Below are positions 23,982 to 31,309 of a stretch of DNA of 64,000 nucleotides, one piece after another. The notes under the pieces are model-generated. The model saw only the letters and a program-made list of their open reading frames with translations, searched no databases and was not told where the DNA came from. The DNA is taken from contig CALVBW010000031.1 of NCBI GenBank assembly GCA_944325945.1, positions 1 through 64,000 on the forward strand, given 5' to 3'. Positions within the stretch are counted from its first letter, which is position 1. Every line of letters starts with the position of its first letter. The stretch comes from Candidatus Gastranaerophilales bacterium. GTDB taxonomy: Bacteria > Cyanobacteriota > Vampirovibrionia > Gastranaerophilales > Gastranaerophilaceae. Both the position numbers and the translations under genes were made by a program.

Positions 23982-24058
23982 CGGGATGTGGCGCAGCTTG
24001 GTAGCGCACCTCGCTTGGGACGAGGGGGTCGCACGTTCAAATCGTGTCATCCCGACCA
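23982..24058 (+). tRNA. tRNA-Pro (anticodon TGG)
   Basis: CGGGATG acceptor paired with CATCCCG, discriminator A, encoded CCA. The anticodon loop CTTGGGA gives TGG; D-arm GCGC...GCGC; T-arm with GTTCAAATC. 77 nt. It lies 33 bp upstream of yidC and may share a transcript with it. Confidence 0.96.
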
Positions 24059-24091
24059 TTTTTTATAAAGCCGAATAAGAGGATTAGGGAA

Positions 24092-25177
24092 TTGGATTTT
24101 ACAACATTAACCATAGAATTTTTAGGTAAACTGGCGTCAATCGTCGGTAGCTACGGCTGGGCAATAATCGTACTAACGATAATAGTACGAGCATTTTTGT
24201 GGCCGCTTAACGTATCACAGCAGCGTTCAATGCGAATGATGCAGACATTGCAGCCGAAATTAAAGGCAATACAGGACAGATACAAAAGCAATCCGCAGGT
24301 AATGCAACAAAAGCTAATGGAATTTTACAAAGAGCATAAATTCAACCCGATGGGCGGATGTATGCCGTTGTTAATCCAGATGCCGATATTCATTTTATTA
24401 TATTCGGCGTTAATGAGTCCGCAATTTATCCAGACAGCGGGGAATGTGCCGTTTTTATTTGTAAACAGACTTGATACAACATTAAGAGCATCCGCCGGAA
24501 TTTCAAACGACGGCGAGATGGGCGTATCCAAGTACGACAGATTTATTGTCGGAAAAACAGCTATAGTATATTTACCGGACGAAACGCTGGAAAACGTAAA
24601 AATATCAAAACCCAATCAGGCATTGGAAATTCAGGGCGAATTAACTCCCGGAGAGCCGATTGATTTTAAAATCAGCCTTGACAATTTGAACTTAAAATTC
24701 AGCCAGCTGCAAAAAATTGAGAAAGCAGACGTAATAATAACCGACGTAAACACAAAAGAGACCGAGAAGATAACCTTTACGCGTCAGGGAGAAATTTTAG
24801 CGGCGTCAGTACCGTCAATAGAAGTAAAACAAGCTTTCCACTTTGACGTATTGCTGTTAATAGTATTGTTCGGTATAACAATGTTTATCTCACAAAAAGT
24901 AATGATGGCGACCTCCAAGACCTCTGAACCGCAGGATCCGACACAGGCGGCGATACAAAAATCAATGGGCACATTTATGCCGGTCATGATTATCGCAACG
25001 TTTGTAATAATCCCGATACCTGCAGGTGTGCTGTTATACCTTGTAACGAGCAATTTAATCCAGATATTACAGACAGTAATTGTCAACAAACAAATGGATA
25101 TAGAGGAAGCGCATAAAAGACAGGTCGTAACCGATACTGACTTAGAAAACGCCAAAAAGATTGATAATAAGGAGTAA
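24092..25177 (+). CDS. yidC: Membrane protein insertase YidC
   Basis: About 361 aa. TM1 'YGWAIIVLTIIVRAFLWPL', the cytoplasmic hairpin 'QQRSMRMMQTLQPKLKAIQDRYKSNPQVMQQKLMEFYKEHKFNPMGG', 'CMPLLIQMPIFILLYSALM', then an insertion of about 120 residues predicted outside the membrane (beta-rich, 'TPGEPIDFKISLDNLNLKFS'), and TMs 'HFDVLLLIVLFGITMFI' and 'VIIPIPAGVLLYLVTSNLIQ'. The insertion between early TMs resembles cyanobacterial YidC as I recall it. Start taken as TTG 24092 after AGGATTAGGGA, because upstream in-frame codons lie in the tRNA-Pro gene. It inserts membrane proteins with or after SecYEG. Confidence 0.85.
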   Translation: MDFTTLTIEFLGKLASIVGSYGWAIIVLTIIVRAFLWPLNVSQQRSMRMMQTLQPKLKAIQDRYKSNPQVMQQKLMEFYKEHKFNPMGGCMPLLIQMPIFILLYSALMSPQFIQTAGNVPFLFVNRLDTTLRASAGISNDGEMGVSKYDRFIVGKTAIVYLPDETLENVKISKPNQALEIQGELTPGEPIDFKISLDNLNLKFSQLQKIEKADVIITDVNTKETEKITFTRQGEILAASVPSIEVKQAFHFDVLLLIVLFGITMFISQKVMMATSKTSEPQDPTQAAIQKSMGTFMPVMIIATFVIIPIPAGVLLYLVTSNLIQILQTVIVNKQMDIEEAHKRQVVTDTDLENAKKIDNKE

Positions 25178-25182
25178 TTGCG

Positions 25183-26286
25183 TTGCAGGTATCGGAATAT
25201 GATTACGAATTGCCTGAAGAATTAATTGCGCAAATGCCTGCCGACAAACGCGAAAACTCCAGAATGCTTGTACTTGACCCTGTAAGCCGCACAATTGAAC
25301 ACAAGCATTTTTACGATATTGTTGATTTGCTGGATGAGAACACATTGCTTGTAATGAATAATACAAAAGTGCTTCCTGCAAGGCTGTACGGCACAAAAGA
25401 CACAGGCGCGCGGATTGAAGTATTTTTGCTGGAACCAAAAGCGGGGGTAAATGAAGGGATAAATAAGGGAGTAAAAGACGGGGTAAAAGGCGGCAAAAAC
25501 TGGTCATGTCTTATAAAACCGTCAAAGCGCATAAAACCCGATACAATAATTAAAATAAGTGATGAATTAAGCGTGCGAGCCATAAAGCGGCTTGAAGAGG
25601 ACGGGGAATGGCTTGTTGAGATGATTTATGACGGGGATTTGTTTGAGATACTGCATAAAGTCGGGAATATTCCGCTTCCGCCGTACATAGAGCGCAAACT
25701 TCAAACCGATGAGATAAAGAAATTTGACACAGAGCGCTACCAGACGGTTTACGCAAAGGATGAAGGTTCGGTTGCAGCGCCGACGGCAGGATTGCATTTT
25801 ACAAAAGAGATATTGAAAAAACTGGAAGAAAAAGGTGTAGAGACGGCTTACGTAACGCTTAACGTAGGTCTCGGGACATTCCGCCCCGTAAAATGCGAGC
25901 GGATAGAAGACCATAAAATGCACTCGGAAACCTTTGAAATAAGCGAAGAAACCGCCGCCATAATAAACCGTGCGAAATCCGCAGGTAAAAAGCTTATAGC
26001 AGTAGGCACAACGACCGTCAGAACTCTGGAGACCGCATACAAACAATTCGGCTGCATAAAGGCCTGTAAAAGTGCGTCGGAATTATTCATTTACCCGCCT
26101 TATGAATTCAAGGTTATAGACGGTTTAATCACAAACTTTCACCTGCCTAAATCAACGCTTTTAATGCTTGTGAGCGCTCTTGCGGGGAAAGAATTTATCT
26201 TTGAAGCTTATAAAGAAGCCGTAAAAGAGCGTTACAGGTTCTTTTCTTACGGGGATTGTATGTTTATTAAGGGAATAAGTGAATAA
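25183..26286 (+). CDS. queA: S-adenosylmethionine:tRNA ribosyltransferase-isomerase (QueA)
   Basis: 367 aa, somewhat long for the family (340-350). It transfers the ribosyl moiety of SAM to preQ1 in tRNA to form epoxyqueuosine. Family motifs: 'YDYELPEELIAQMPADKRENSRMLVLD', 'NNTKVLPARLYGTKDTGARIEVFLL', 'RYQTVYAKDEGSVAAPTAGLHFTKEIL', 'VTLNVGLGTFRPVK' and 'TNFHLPKSTLLMLVSALAG'. Start is TTG 25183, with AAGGAG 9 nt upstream. Near residues 87-105 there is a Gly/Lys/Val/Asn-rich insertion (GVNEGINKGVKDGVKGG) encoded by purine-rich repeated words. The stop codon lies inside repeat R1. Confidence 0.92.
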   Translation: MQVSEYDYELPEELIAQMPADKRENSRMLVLDPVSRTIEHKHFYDIVDLLDENTLLVMNNTKVLPARLYGTKDTGARIEVFLLEPKAGVNEGINKGVKDGVKGGKNWSCLIKPSKRIKPDTIIKISDELSVRAIKRLEEDGEWLVEMIYDGDLFEILHKVGNIPLPPYIERKLQTDEIKKFDTERYQTVYAKDEGSVAAPTAGLHFTKEILKKLEEKGVETAYVTLNVGLGTFRPVKCERIEDHKMHSETFEISEETAAIINRAKSAGKKLIAVGTTTVRTLETAYKQFGCIKACKSASELFIYPPYEFKVIDGLITNFHLPKSTLLMLVSALAGKEFIFEAYKEAVKERYRFFSYGDCMFIKGISE

Positions 26287-26384
26287 GGGAATAGGGGAAT
26301 AAGTGTTATATAAAAAGCAATATCGGAGACATCCCGCACAGATTAATTTTAGAAACAACTTATTCACTTATTCCCTTATTCACC
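26267..26384 (+). repeat. Palindromic repeat R1 at the 3' end of queA
   Basis: Left arm built of GAATAAGGGAATA words (from 26267), core GTTATATAAAAAGC...CAGATTAATTTTAG..AACAACTT, right arm ACTTATTCACTTATTCCC to 26384. The arms are complementary over most of their length. It contains the last codons and stop of queA. Confidence 0.8.
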
Positions 26385-26479
26385 AACTCACCATTTTCCT
26401 TGACATCTTGCGAAAAATCCTTAATTTATATGATACCAAACTTCAATAAAGCGTGTAGAATAAAATTGAGGGTAGGATA

Positions 26480-27199
26480 ATGTTTTCAGAAATGTTACAG
26501 AGAATGCTGAATAGCGGCGGACAGGCTGCGGCAATCCAGCGCGCCGCGCAGATGAATCAATATATAAATAATTTTTATAAGACCAAAAACGTAACACAGG
26601 CGAATATAAATACAATTCTGCCGCCGACAAACCCGAATGTTCAGTCTTTTGAGAATGTACTTTCTTCCGCACAGAAAGTAAACTTCGGCAATCTTCTGTT
26701 AAACCCTGAATCAATGAAAGTTAAGGCGGAACTTGCAAAAACAAATCCGACGGAAAGTTTGAATAATGCTTTAACACAGGCGGCAGCAGCAAATAACAGC
26801 CTCGGGAACATCAATAATCCCTCCAAAAGCCAGATTATGAACATGGTCGAACAAATTGCCAAAAAACACGGAGTAGACGATAAATTAGTAAAAGCGCTAA
26901 TCAAACAGGAATCAGGCTTTAACCCTGATGCAAAATCCAAAGCCGGCGCTATGGGATTAATGCAATTGATGCCGGCGACAGCCAAGGGTTTGGGGGTAAC
27001 TGACGCTTATAATCCAGTCCAAAACGTAGACGGCGGCGTAAGATATTTAAAATCCATGCTTAATAAATATAACGGCAACGTAATTCTGGCGCTTGCGGCA
27101 TACAATGCCGGTCCCGGCGCTGTTGACAAATATGACGGCGTGCCGCCTTATAAAGAAACCCAAAATTACGTAAGAAATATTCTGGCGAATTATTTGTAA
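26480..27199 (+). CDS. Lytic transglycosylase (SLT domain)
   Basis: 239 aa. The C-terminal half is an SLT/goose-lysozyme-like domain: '[49 protein letters not shown]' has the catalytic Glu (KQESGF, near residue 140) and the '[10 protein letters not shown]' signature, then '[17 protein letters not shown]' and '[28 protein letters not shown]'. It would cleave peptidoglycan between MurNAc and GlcNAc. No signal peptide is evident; the first 60 residues are Gln/Asn-rich, as if exported by a pilus or flagellar-type route. Shine-Dalgarno GAGGG. Confidence 0.85.
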   Translation: MFSEMLQRMLNSGGQAAAIQRAAQMNQYINNFYKTKNVTQANINTILPPTNPNVQSFENVLSSAQKVNFGNLLLNPESMKVKAELAKTNPTESLNNALTQAAAANNSLGNINNPSKSQIMNMVEQIAKKHGVDDKLVKALIKQESGFNPDAKSKAGAMGLMQLMPATAKGLGVTDAYNPVQNVDGGVRYLKSMLNKYNGNVILALAAYNAGPGAVDKYDGVPPYKETQNYVRNILANYL

Positions 27200-27320
27200 G
27201 GTAATAAGTTAATAGGGTAATAAGGTAATAAGTGTTATATAAAAAGCAATTTTGGAAAAATCCCACACAGATTAATTTTAGAAACAACTTATTCCCCTAT
27301 TCCCTTATTACCTTATTAAC
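27199..27320 (+). repeat. Palindromic repeat R1 after the transglycosylase gene
   Basis: Core nearly identical to the copy at 26267 (GTTATATAAAAAGCAAT ... CACAGATTAATTTTAG), but the arms are built from different words (GGTAATAAG/CTTATTACC instead of GTGAATAAG). Starts at the last base of the stop codon. Confidence 0.8.
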
Positions 27321-27395
27321 TACAAAACAATAACTTTTTGCATTTAAAAAAGTTTTTTGCTACAATAAAAACGTAGATAACAAATGAGGGATTAA

Positions 27396-28754
27396 ATGAA
27401 GTTCTCGTCATCATTCAAGGTAGGCTTGCTAACCTTAATAGCACTGGTATTATTGTTCGGAGTAGTATTCAAGGTCAAAGGAAGAACCTTTTCCAATGCA
27501 AAAAGGATAGAGATACAATTCAAAGACGTAAACGGTATGAGACCGGGTGCGGGTGTACAGATGATGGGATTAAGAGTCGGTCAGGTGGAAGAAGTAACGC
27601 CCGTTGTAGACGGCGAAAACAATTACGTTAAGGTAAAATTTGTAATCACGGATCCGGATGTAAAAATTCCTGAAGCATCAGTATTTTCAATCCAACAGTC
27701 CGGTCTTATCGGTGAATTATTTTTAGAAATCACCCCGCCCAGAACAAGAACCCTCTATATTCCAATGAAAACCAAAGATTTGTTATACAAAGACGATCCG
27801 GTTGAGATGCAGCTGGATGATAAATATTACGATGTAGGAAAGGTTAAAGCAATTGAGGTAATCTCACGTGCTGCAGTACCGTTTAATTTCAGAGATTCAA
27901 TAGATACGACCTATGCCTATAAAATAGATTATATGGTAGATTTGCCGGGGCTTGTACTTCCGGAATTTATGAAAGGTCAGCCGGTATTCAAAAACGGTGA
28001 GAAAAAATTAAGAATATCCACACTGGATGATACAATTCTGCCATATCCGCCGCAGGATTCGCCATATACAATAATTGAGCCGATGAGGATAGCGGATTTT
28101 ATGGAATGGCAGTACAAAGCGGCGGAATCACTTACCGAAACCAACAGAAAAATCAATGACCTTTTATCTGATGAAGTTATCGCTGAACTTCAGATGTCAG
28201 TCACAAACATCAATTCTTTGACTGCGCAATCAGCCGCAACAATTGCCAAGTTTGACAAACTCATTGACGCGTCAGAAGGCGATTTGAAAGAATTGATGAC
28301 CATGCTTGACAGAACAAGCAAAGATTTTTCAAAACTTTCGGATAACCTTAACAACATAATCGGTGACAGGGAATTCAAATCAAAACTCTATTCCACGGCG
28401 GATTCACTGGAATTGTTAAGCAAAAACTTAAACAAAATTATGGATAACGGCAACGCGGAAGCCATTGCAGCCGATTTGAAAGTCATTATGCATAATGTAA
28501 ATGAAATCAGCACTTACATAAATTCAATGACAAAAGACGATAACCTGAAACACGATTTGACAAGCGCAATCAAAAGCGTAGATAAAGCAATGACGGATAT
28601 CTCAACAACACTTGCGTCAGTAAATCAATTAACGCCCGAAAATAAAACCGAACTCGAAGCGATAATTGATGATGCAGCTGTTACAACCTGCAATTTGAGA
28701 AAATTCTCCGAAAAATTGAATAAAAGATTTTTATTATTCAGACTGATGTTTTAA
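27396..28754 (+). CDS. MlaD/MCE-family lipid transport protein
   Basis: 452 aa. One N-terminal transmembrane helix (SFKVGLLTLIALVLLFGVVF), one MCE domain ('GRTFSNAKRIEIQFKDVNGMRPGAGVQMMGLRVGQVEEV', about 30-125), a linker, and a long coiled-coil C-terminus (about 250-430). This is the form of single-MCE proteins that hexamerise and bridge the periplasm to move phospholipids to or from the outer membrane. Shine-Dalgarno GAGGGA. First gene of an operon with lpxK, 3 bp apart. No mlaE/mlaF genes are in the window. Confidence 0.85.
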   Translation: MKFSSSFKVGLLTLIALVLLFGVVFKVKGRTFSNAKRIEIQFKDVNGMRPGAGVQMMGLRVGQVEEVTPVVDGENNYVKVKFVITDPDVKIPEASVFSIQQSGLIGELFLEITPPRTRTLYIPMKTKDLLYKDDPVEMQLDDKYYDVGKVKAIEVISRAAVPFNFRDSIDTTYAYKIDYMVDLPGLVLPEFMKGQPVFKNGEKKLRISTLDDTILPYPPQDSPYTIIEPMRIADFMEWQYKAAESLTETNRKINDLLSDEVIAELQMSVTNINSLTAQSAATIAKFDKLIDASEGDLKELMTMLDRTSKDFSKLSDNLNNIIGDREFKSKLYSTADSLELLSKNLNKIMDNGNAEAIAADLKVIMHNVNEISTYINSMTKDDNLKHDLTSAIKSVDKAMTDISTTLASVNQLTPENKTELEAIIDDAAVTTCNLRKFSEKLNKRFLLFRLMF

Positions 28755-28757
28755 AAT

Positions 28758-29789
28758 ATGAACCTGAAAACAAAGATAACAAAATTACATTATGACCGGA
28801 ATGCAAAAGGCGTGCTTGTAAGTATATTAGATGGCATGTCATATTTTTACGGGCTCGGAAGCGGTATGAAAAACTGGCTGTATGACAAAAAAATATTACG
28901 CCCTAAAAAAGTCGGCGCATACGTAATTTCGGTCGGAAACATGACCACAGGCGGCGTGGGAAAAACACCCGTTGTTCTGGAAATTGCAAGATATTTACTA
29001 AAAAAAGGCGAAAAGGTCGCAATAATTTCACGCGGCTACGGGGGTAAATTATCAAATAAAAAAGTAAACGTAATTTCAGACGGTCAGTACGTTTTACACA
29101 CAGCGGCAATGGCCGGGGATGAACCATTCTGGCTTGCGCAAAAAGCCGAAGGCGCCTGCGTTTTAACCTGCAAAGACAGATACAAAGCCGCGAAATACGC
29201 AATAGAAAATTTCGGCGCAACAAAAATCATTCTTGACGACGGATTTCAGCATCGCAAATTATTCCGCGACATAGATATAGTCCTGATGGACAGCAAAATG
29301 GGTCTGGGAAATGAAAAGCTGCTTCCCGCAGGACCTTTGAGAGAAGGTGCGGAAGCTCTTGACAGAATTGACAAACTGCTTATCATAAGCAAAGACACGG
29401 ATCACAGAAAAGCCGATAAATTCGCACGGATTATGGAAGAAAGATTGAACATTGAAACAATGGTCTGCGCGATTGAACCGGATTATATATATAATATTAA
29501 AACCGGCGAACATCTGGAGGAAGGAAATGCCGTAACCGCGATGTGCGCAATCGGCCAGCCAAAGCAGTTTTTTAACTTTTTAACAGGGTTTTACGTAAAA
29601 AAAGAAATCGCACTTGACGATCATCACCAGTATTCGCCAATTGACCTTGTGGATATTGACGGAAACATTGTCACAACGGAAAAAGATGCCGTAAAACTTT
29701 TACGATTTGACAAAGATAATATTTATGCGCTGAAACTTCGCACCGTGCTTGATGTTGAAAGGCTTTTGAATGTTAAAAGAAAAAGTTGA
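28758..29789 (+). CDS. lpxK: Tetraacyldisaccharide 4'-kinase
   Basis: 343 aa. Adds the 4'-phosphate in lipid A synthesis at the inner membrane. Hydrophobic N-terminal region, P-loop 'SVGNMTTGGVGKTPVVLEIA' near residues 55-74, 'IISRGYGGKL', 'GDEPFWLAQ', and 'KIILDDGFQHRKLFRDIDIVLMD' containing the catalytic DDGFQH. It shows that the organism makes lipid A, so it has an outer membrane. No clear Shine-Dalgarno; the start is 3 bp after the mlaD stop, pointing to coupled translation. Overlaps nth by 20 bp. Confidence 0.93.
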   Translation: MNLKTKITKLHYDRNAKGVLVSILDGMSYFYGLGSGMKNWLYDKKILRPKKVGAYVISVGNMTTGGVGKTPVVLEIARYLLKKGEKVAIISRGYGGKLSNKKVNVISDGQYVLHTAAMAGDEPFWLAQKAEGACVLTCKDRYKAAKYAIENFGATKIILDDGFQHRKLFRDIDIVLMDSKMGLGNEKLLPAGPLREGAEALDRIDKLLIISKDTDHRKADKFARIMEERLNIETMVCAIEPDYIYNIKTGEHLEEGNAVTAMCAIGQPKQFFNFLTGFYVKKEIALDDHHQYSPIDLVDIDGNIVTTEKDAVKLLRFDKDNIYALKLRTVLDVERLLNVKRKS

Positions 29790-30417
29790 TATAGATAGTG
29801 TCGTAAAAAACTTAAAAGCCGCCCGTCAGCCGCAAAGCGATTTTGTAAAGCTTATGGACGGATTTAAAGACCCGTATCTTGTTTTGATAGCGTGCATTTT
29901 GAGTTTAAGAACAAACGATAAAACAACCTATCCGGCGACATTAAGGATGCTGGAATTAGGCAGAACCCCTGAAGATTTTGCCAAACTCGACCCGAAAGTT
30001 CTGGAAAAAGCCATATACCCGGTAGGTTTTTATGCAAATAAAGCGCGTCAGATAGTTGAATTATCAAAAGAATTGGTGGAAAAATACAATTCACGTGTTC
30101 CTGATGAGATAGACGAGCTTGTAAAATTCAACGGAGTAGGGAGAAAGACCGCGAATTTAGTTTTGAGCGAAGGATTTCACAAACCCGCAATCTGCGTGGA
30201 TATACACGTCCACAGGATTATGAACAGACTCGGATACGTTAAGACCAAAACGCCCGAAGAAACCGAATTTGCGCTGAGAGAAAAATTACCCGTAAAATAC
30301 TGGATAGATATAAATTCACTCCTTGTAACCCACGGACAGAACGTCTGCACCCCGCGTAACCCAAAATGCGAAATCTGCCCCGTCAAAGAATTTTGCGAAA
30401 CTTACCGCGCGAACTGA
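29770..30417 (+). CDS. nth: Endonuclease III
   Basis: 215 aa. DNA glycosylase/AP lyase for oxidised pyrimidines. Helix-hairpin-helix 'LVKFNGVGRKTANLVLSEGF' with the catalytic Lys in 'GVGRKTA', catalytic Asp in 'ICVDIHVHRIMNRLGYV', and the [4Fe-4S] ligands 'CTPRNPKCEICPVKEFC' at the C-terminus. Length as usual. Its 5' end overlaps lpxK by 20 bp, so it is the last gene of that operon. Confidence 0.95.
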   Translation: MLKEKVDIDSVVKNLKAARQPQSDFVKLMDGFKDPYLVLIACILSLRTNDKTTYPATLRMLELGRTPEDFAKLDPKVLEKAIYPVGFYANKARQIVELSKELVEKYNSRVPDEIDELVKFNGVGRKTANLVLSEGFHKPAICVDIHVHRIMNRLGYVKTKTPEETEFALREKLPVKYWIDINSLLVTHGQNVCTPRNPKCEICPVKEFCETYRAN

Positions 30418-30423
30418 GCCATT

Positions 30424-30600
30424 GCTGGTCGGATTATCAGACAGTAAATCCTTAGTGCCTTAGTATCTTAGTATCTTAGTATCCTAGTATCTTTTTCTCG
30501 AGATCCTGAAATAAATTCAGGATGACAAATTGTAGGTCGGATTATCCGACAGTAAATCCTTAGTATCTTAGTATCTTAGTAACTTTTTCTCGAGATCCTG
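30424..30600. repeat. R2 arrays: two units of (CTTAGTAT)n plus palindromic partners
   Basis: Two tandem composites. Each has GGTCGGATTATCnGACAGTA, then three to five CTTAGTAT-type octamers, then TTTTTCTCGAGATCCTGAA and (first unit) TTCAGGATGACA. The octamer number differs between units. Relatives: 48663-48706, 54871-54930 and 54985-55046 (inverted), 55938-55971 and 35341-35370. Confidence 0.75.
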
Positions 30601-30609
30601 AAACACCCG

Positions 30610-30718
30610 GGATAAGACGATAAGTGCATTTCATTAATCAGTCTTAGCGCAATATCACCAAAACAGCTTTTATTAAAGAACTTAACGACTTAACGTCATA
30701 TCGTCTTAACGACTTAAC
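30610..30718 (-). repeat. Diverged R1 copy with GACTTAAC-word arms
   Basis: The core, read on the minus strand, aligns loosely with other R1 cores (TTAATAAAAGC ... TGATTAAT). Arms: GATAAGACGATAAGT on the left, and on the right ACTTAACGACTTAACGTC words with ATCGTCTTA, matching the left arm. Fills the gap before the hydrogenase promoter. Confidence 0.5.
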
Positions 30719-30743
30719 AACTTTTTATCATGCCTAAGGCACC

Positions 30744-30772
30744 TTGATTTATAAAAAAAATTATGCGATAAT
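30744..30772 (+). promoter_or_regulatory. Promoter of the hydrogenase operon
   Basis: TTGATT (30744-30749), 17-bp spacer, GATAAT (30767-30772) with an upstream TG (extended -10). Leader of about 30 nt to the ATG at 30811, which has GAGGAG. Confidence 0.65.
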
Positions 30773-30810
30773 ATGCGTGGGGTAGTCGGCCCTGACAATA
30801 TGAGGAGTTA

Positions 30811-31308
30811 ATGATGACAATAGACACAACCCGCAAAATCAGCACAACAAAACTGGACGAGATTTTGCAGTCTTTTGATTACAAAAAATCAAACCTGATA
30901 GCTATTTTGCAAAAAGTACAGGAAGAATACCGTTATCTTCCGGAAGAAGCTTTAATTTACATCGGGACAAAAATTGAGGGGTTATCGCCCGCAACTGTTT
31001 TCGGTGTAGCAACATTTTACGCGCAATTTTCACTGGAGCCGAAAGGCAAATTTGAAATCAAAGTCTGCGACGGCACTGCATGCCACGTCAGAGGCTCAAT
31101 GCCTGTTTTAAACGCGATAAGAAACAAACTTAACATCAAAGAGGGGCAATTAACAAGCGAAAACGGACTTTTCTCGCTGGAAACGGTAAGCTGTCTCGGT
31201 GCATGCGGACTTGCACCGGTTGTTGTAATTAACGGAAAAGTTCACCCGCAGATGACGTCCGACGCCATCAGTATTGTACTTGACACCCTTTTGAAAGAGG
31301 AAGAATAA
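30811..31308 (+). CDS. NuoE-like [2Fe-2S] subunit of the [FeFe] hydrogenase complex (HndA/HydC type)
   Basis: 165 aa. N-terminal helical bundle then a thioredoxin-like [2Fe-2S] domain with ligands in 'KVCDGTACHVRG' and 'SCLGACGLAP'. Homologous to complex I NuoE and to the small subunit of trimeric, often electron-bifurcating, hydrogenases. It passes electrons between NuoF-type flavin subunit and partners. First of three contiguous genes (1 bp to the next). Start may be 30811 or the next codon ATG at 30814. Confidence 0.88.
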   Translation: MMTIDTTRKISTTKLDEILQSFDYKKSNLIAILQKVQEEYRYLPEEALIYIGTKIEGLSPATVFGVATFYAQFSLEPKGKFEIKVCDGTACHVRGSMPVLNAIRNKLNIKEGQLTSENGLFSLETVSCLGACGLAPVVVINGKVHPQMTSDAISIVLDTLLKEEE

Positions 31309-31309
31309 T

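Noticed and set aside
23535-24059. 174-codon minus-strand open frame across the tRNA-Pro and its repeats
   Set aside because: Its N-terminus (VGMTRFERATPSSQARC...) is the antisense of a tRNA, a common false gene, and the rest is repeated units read in one frame.
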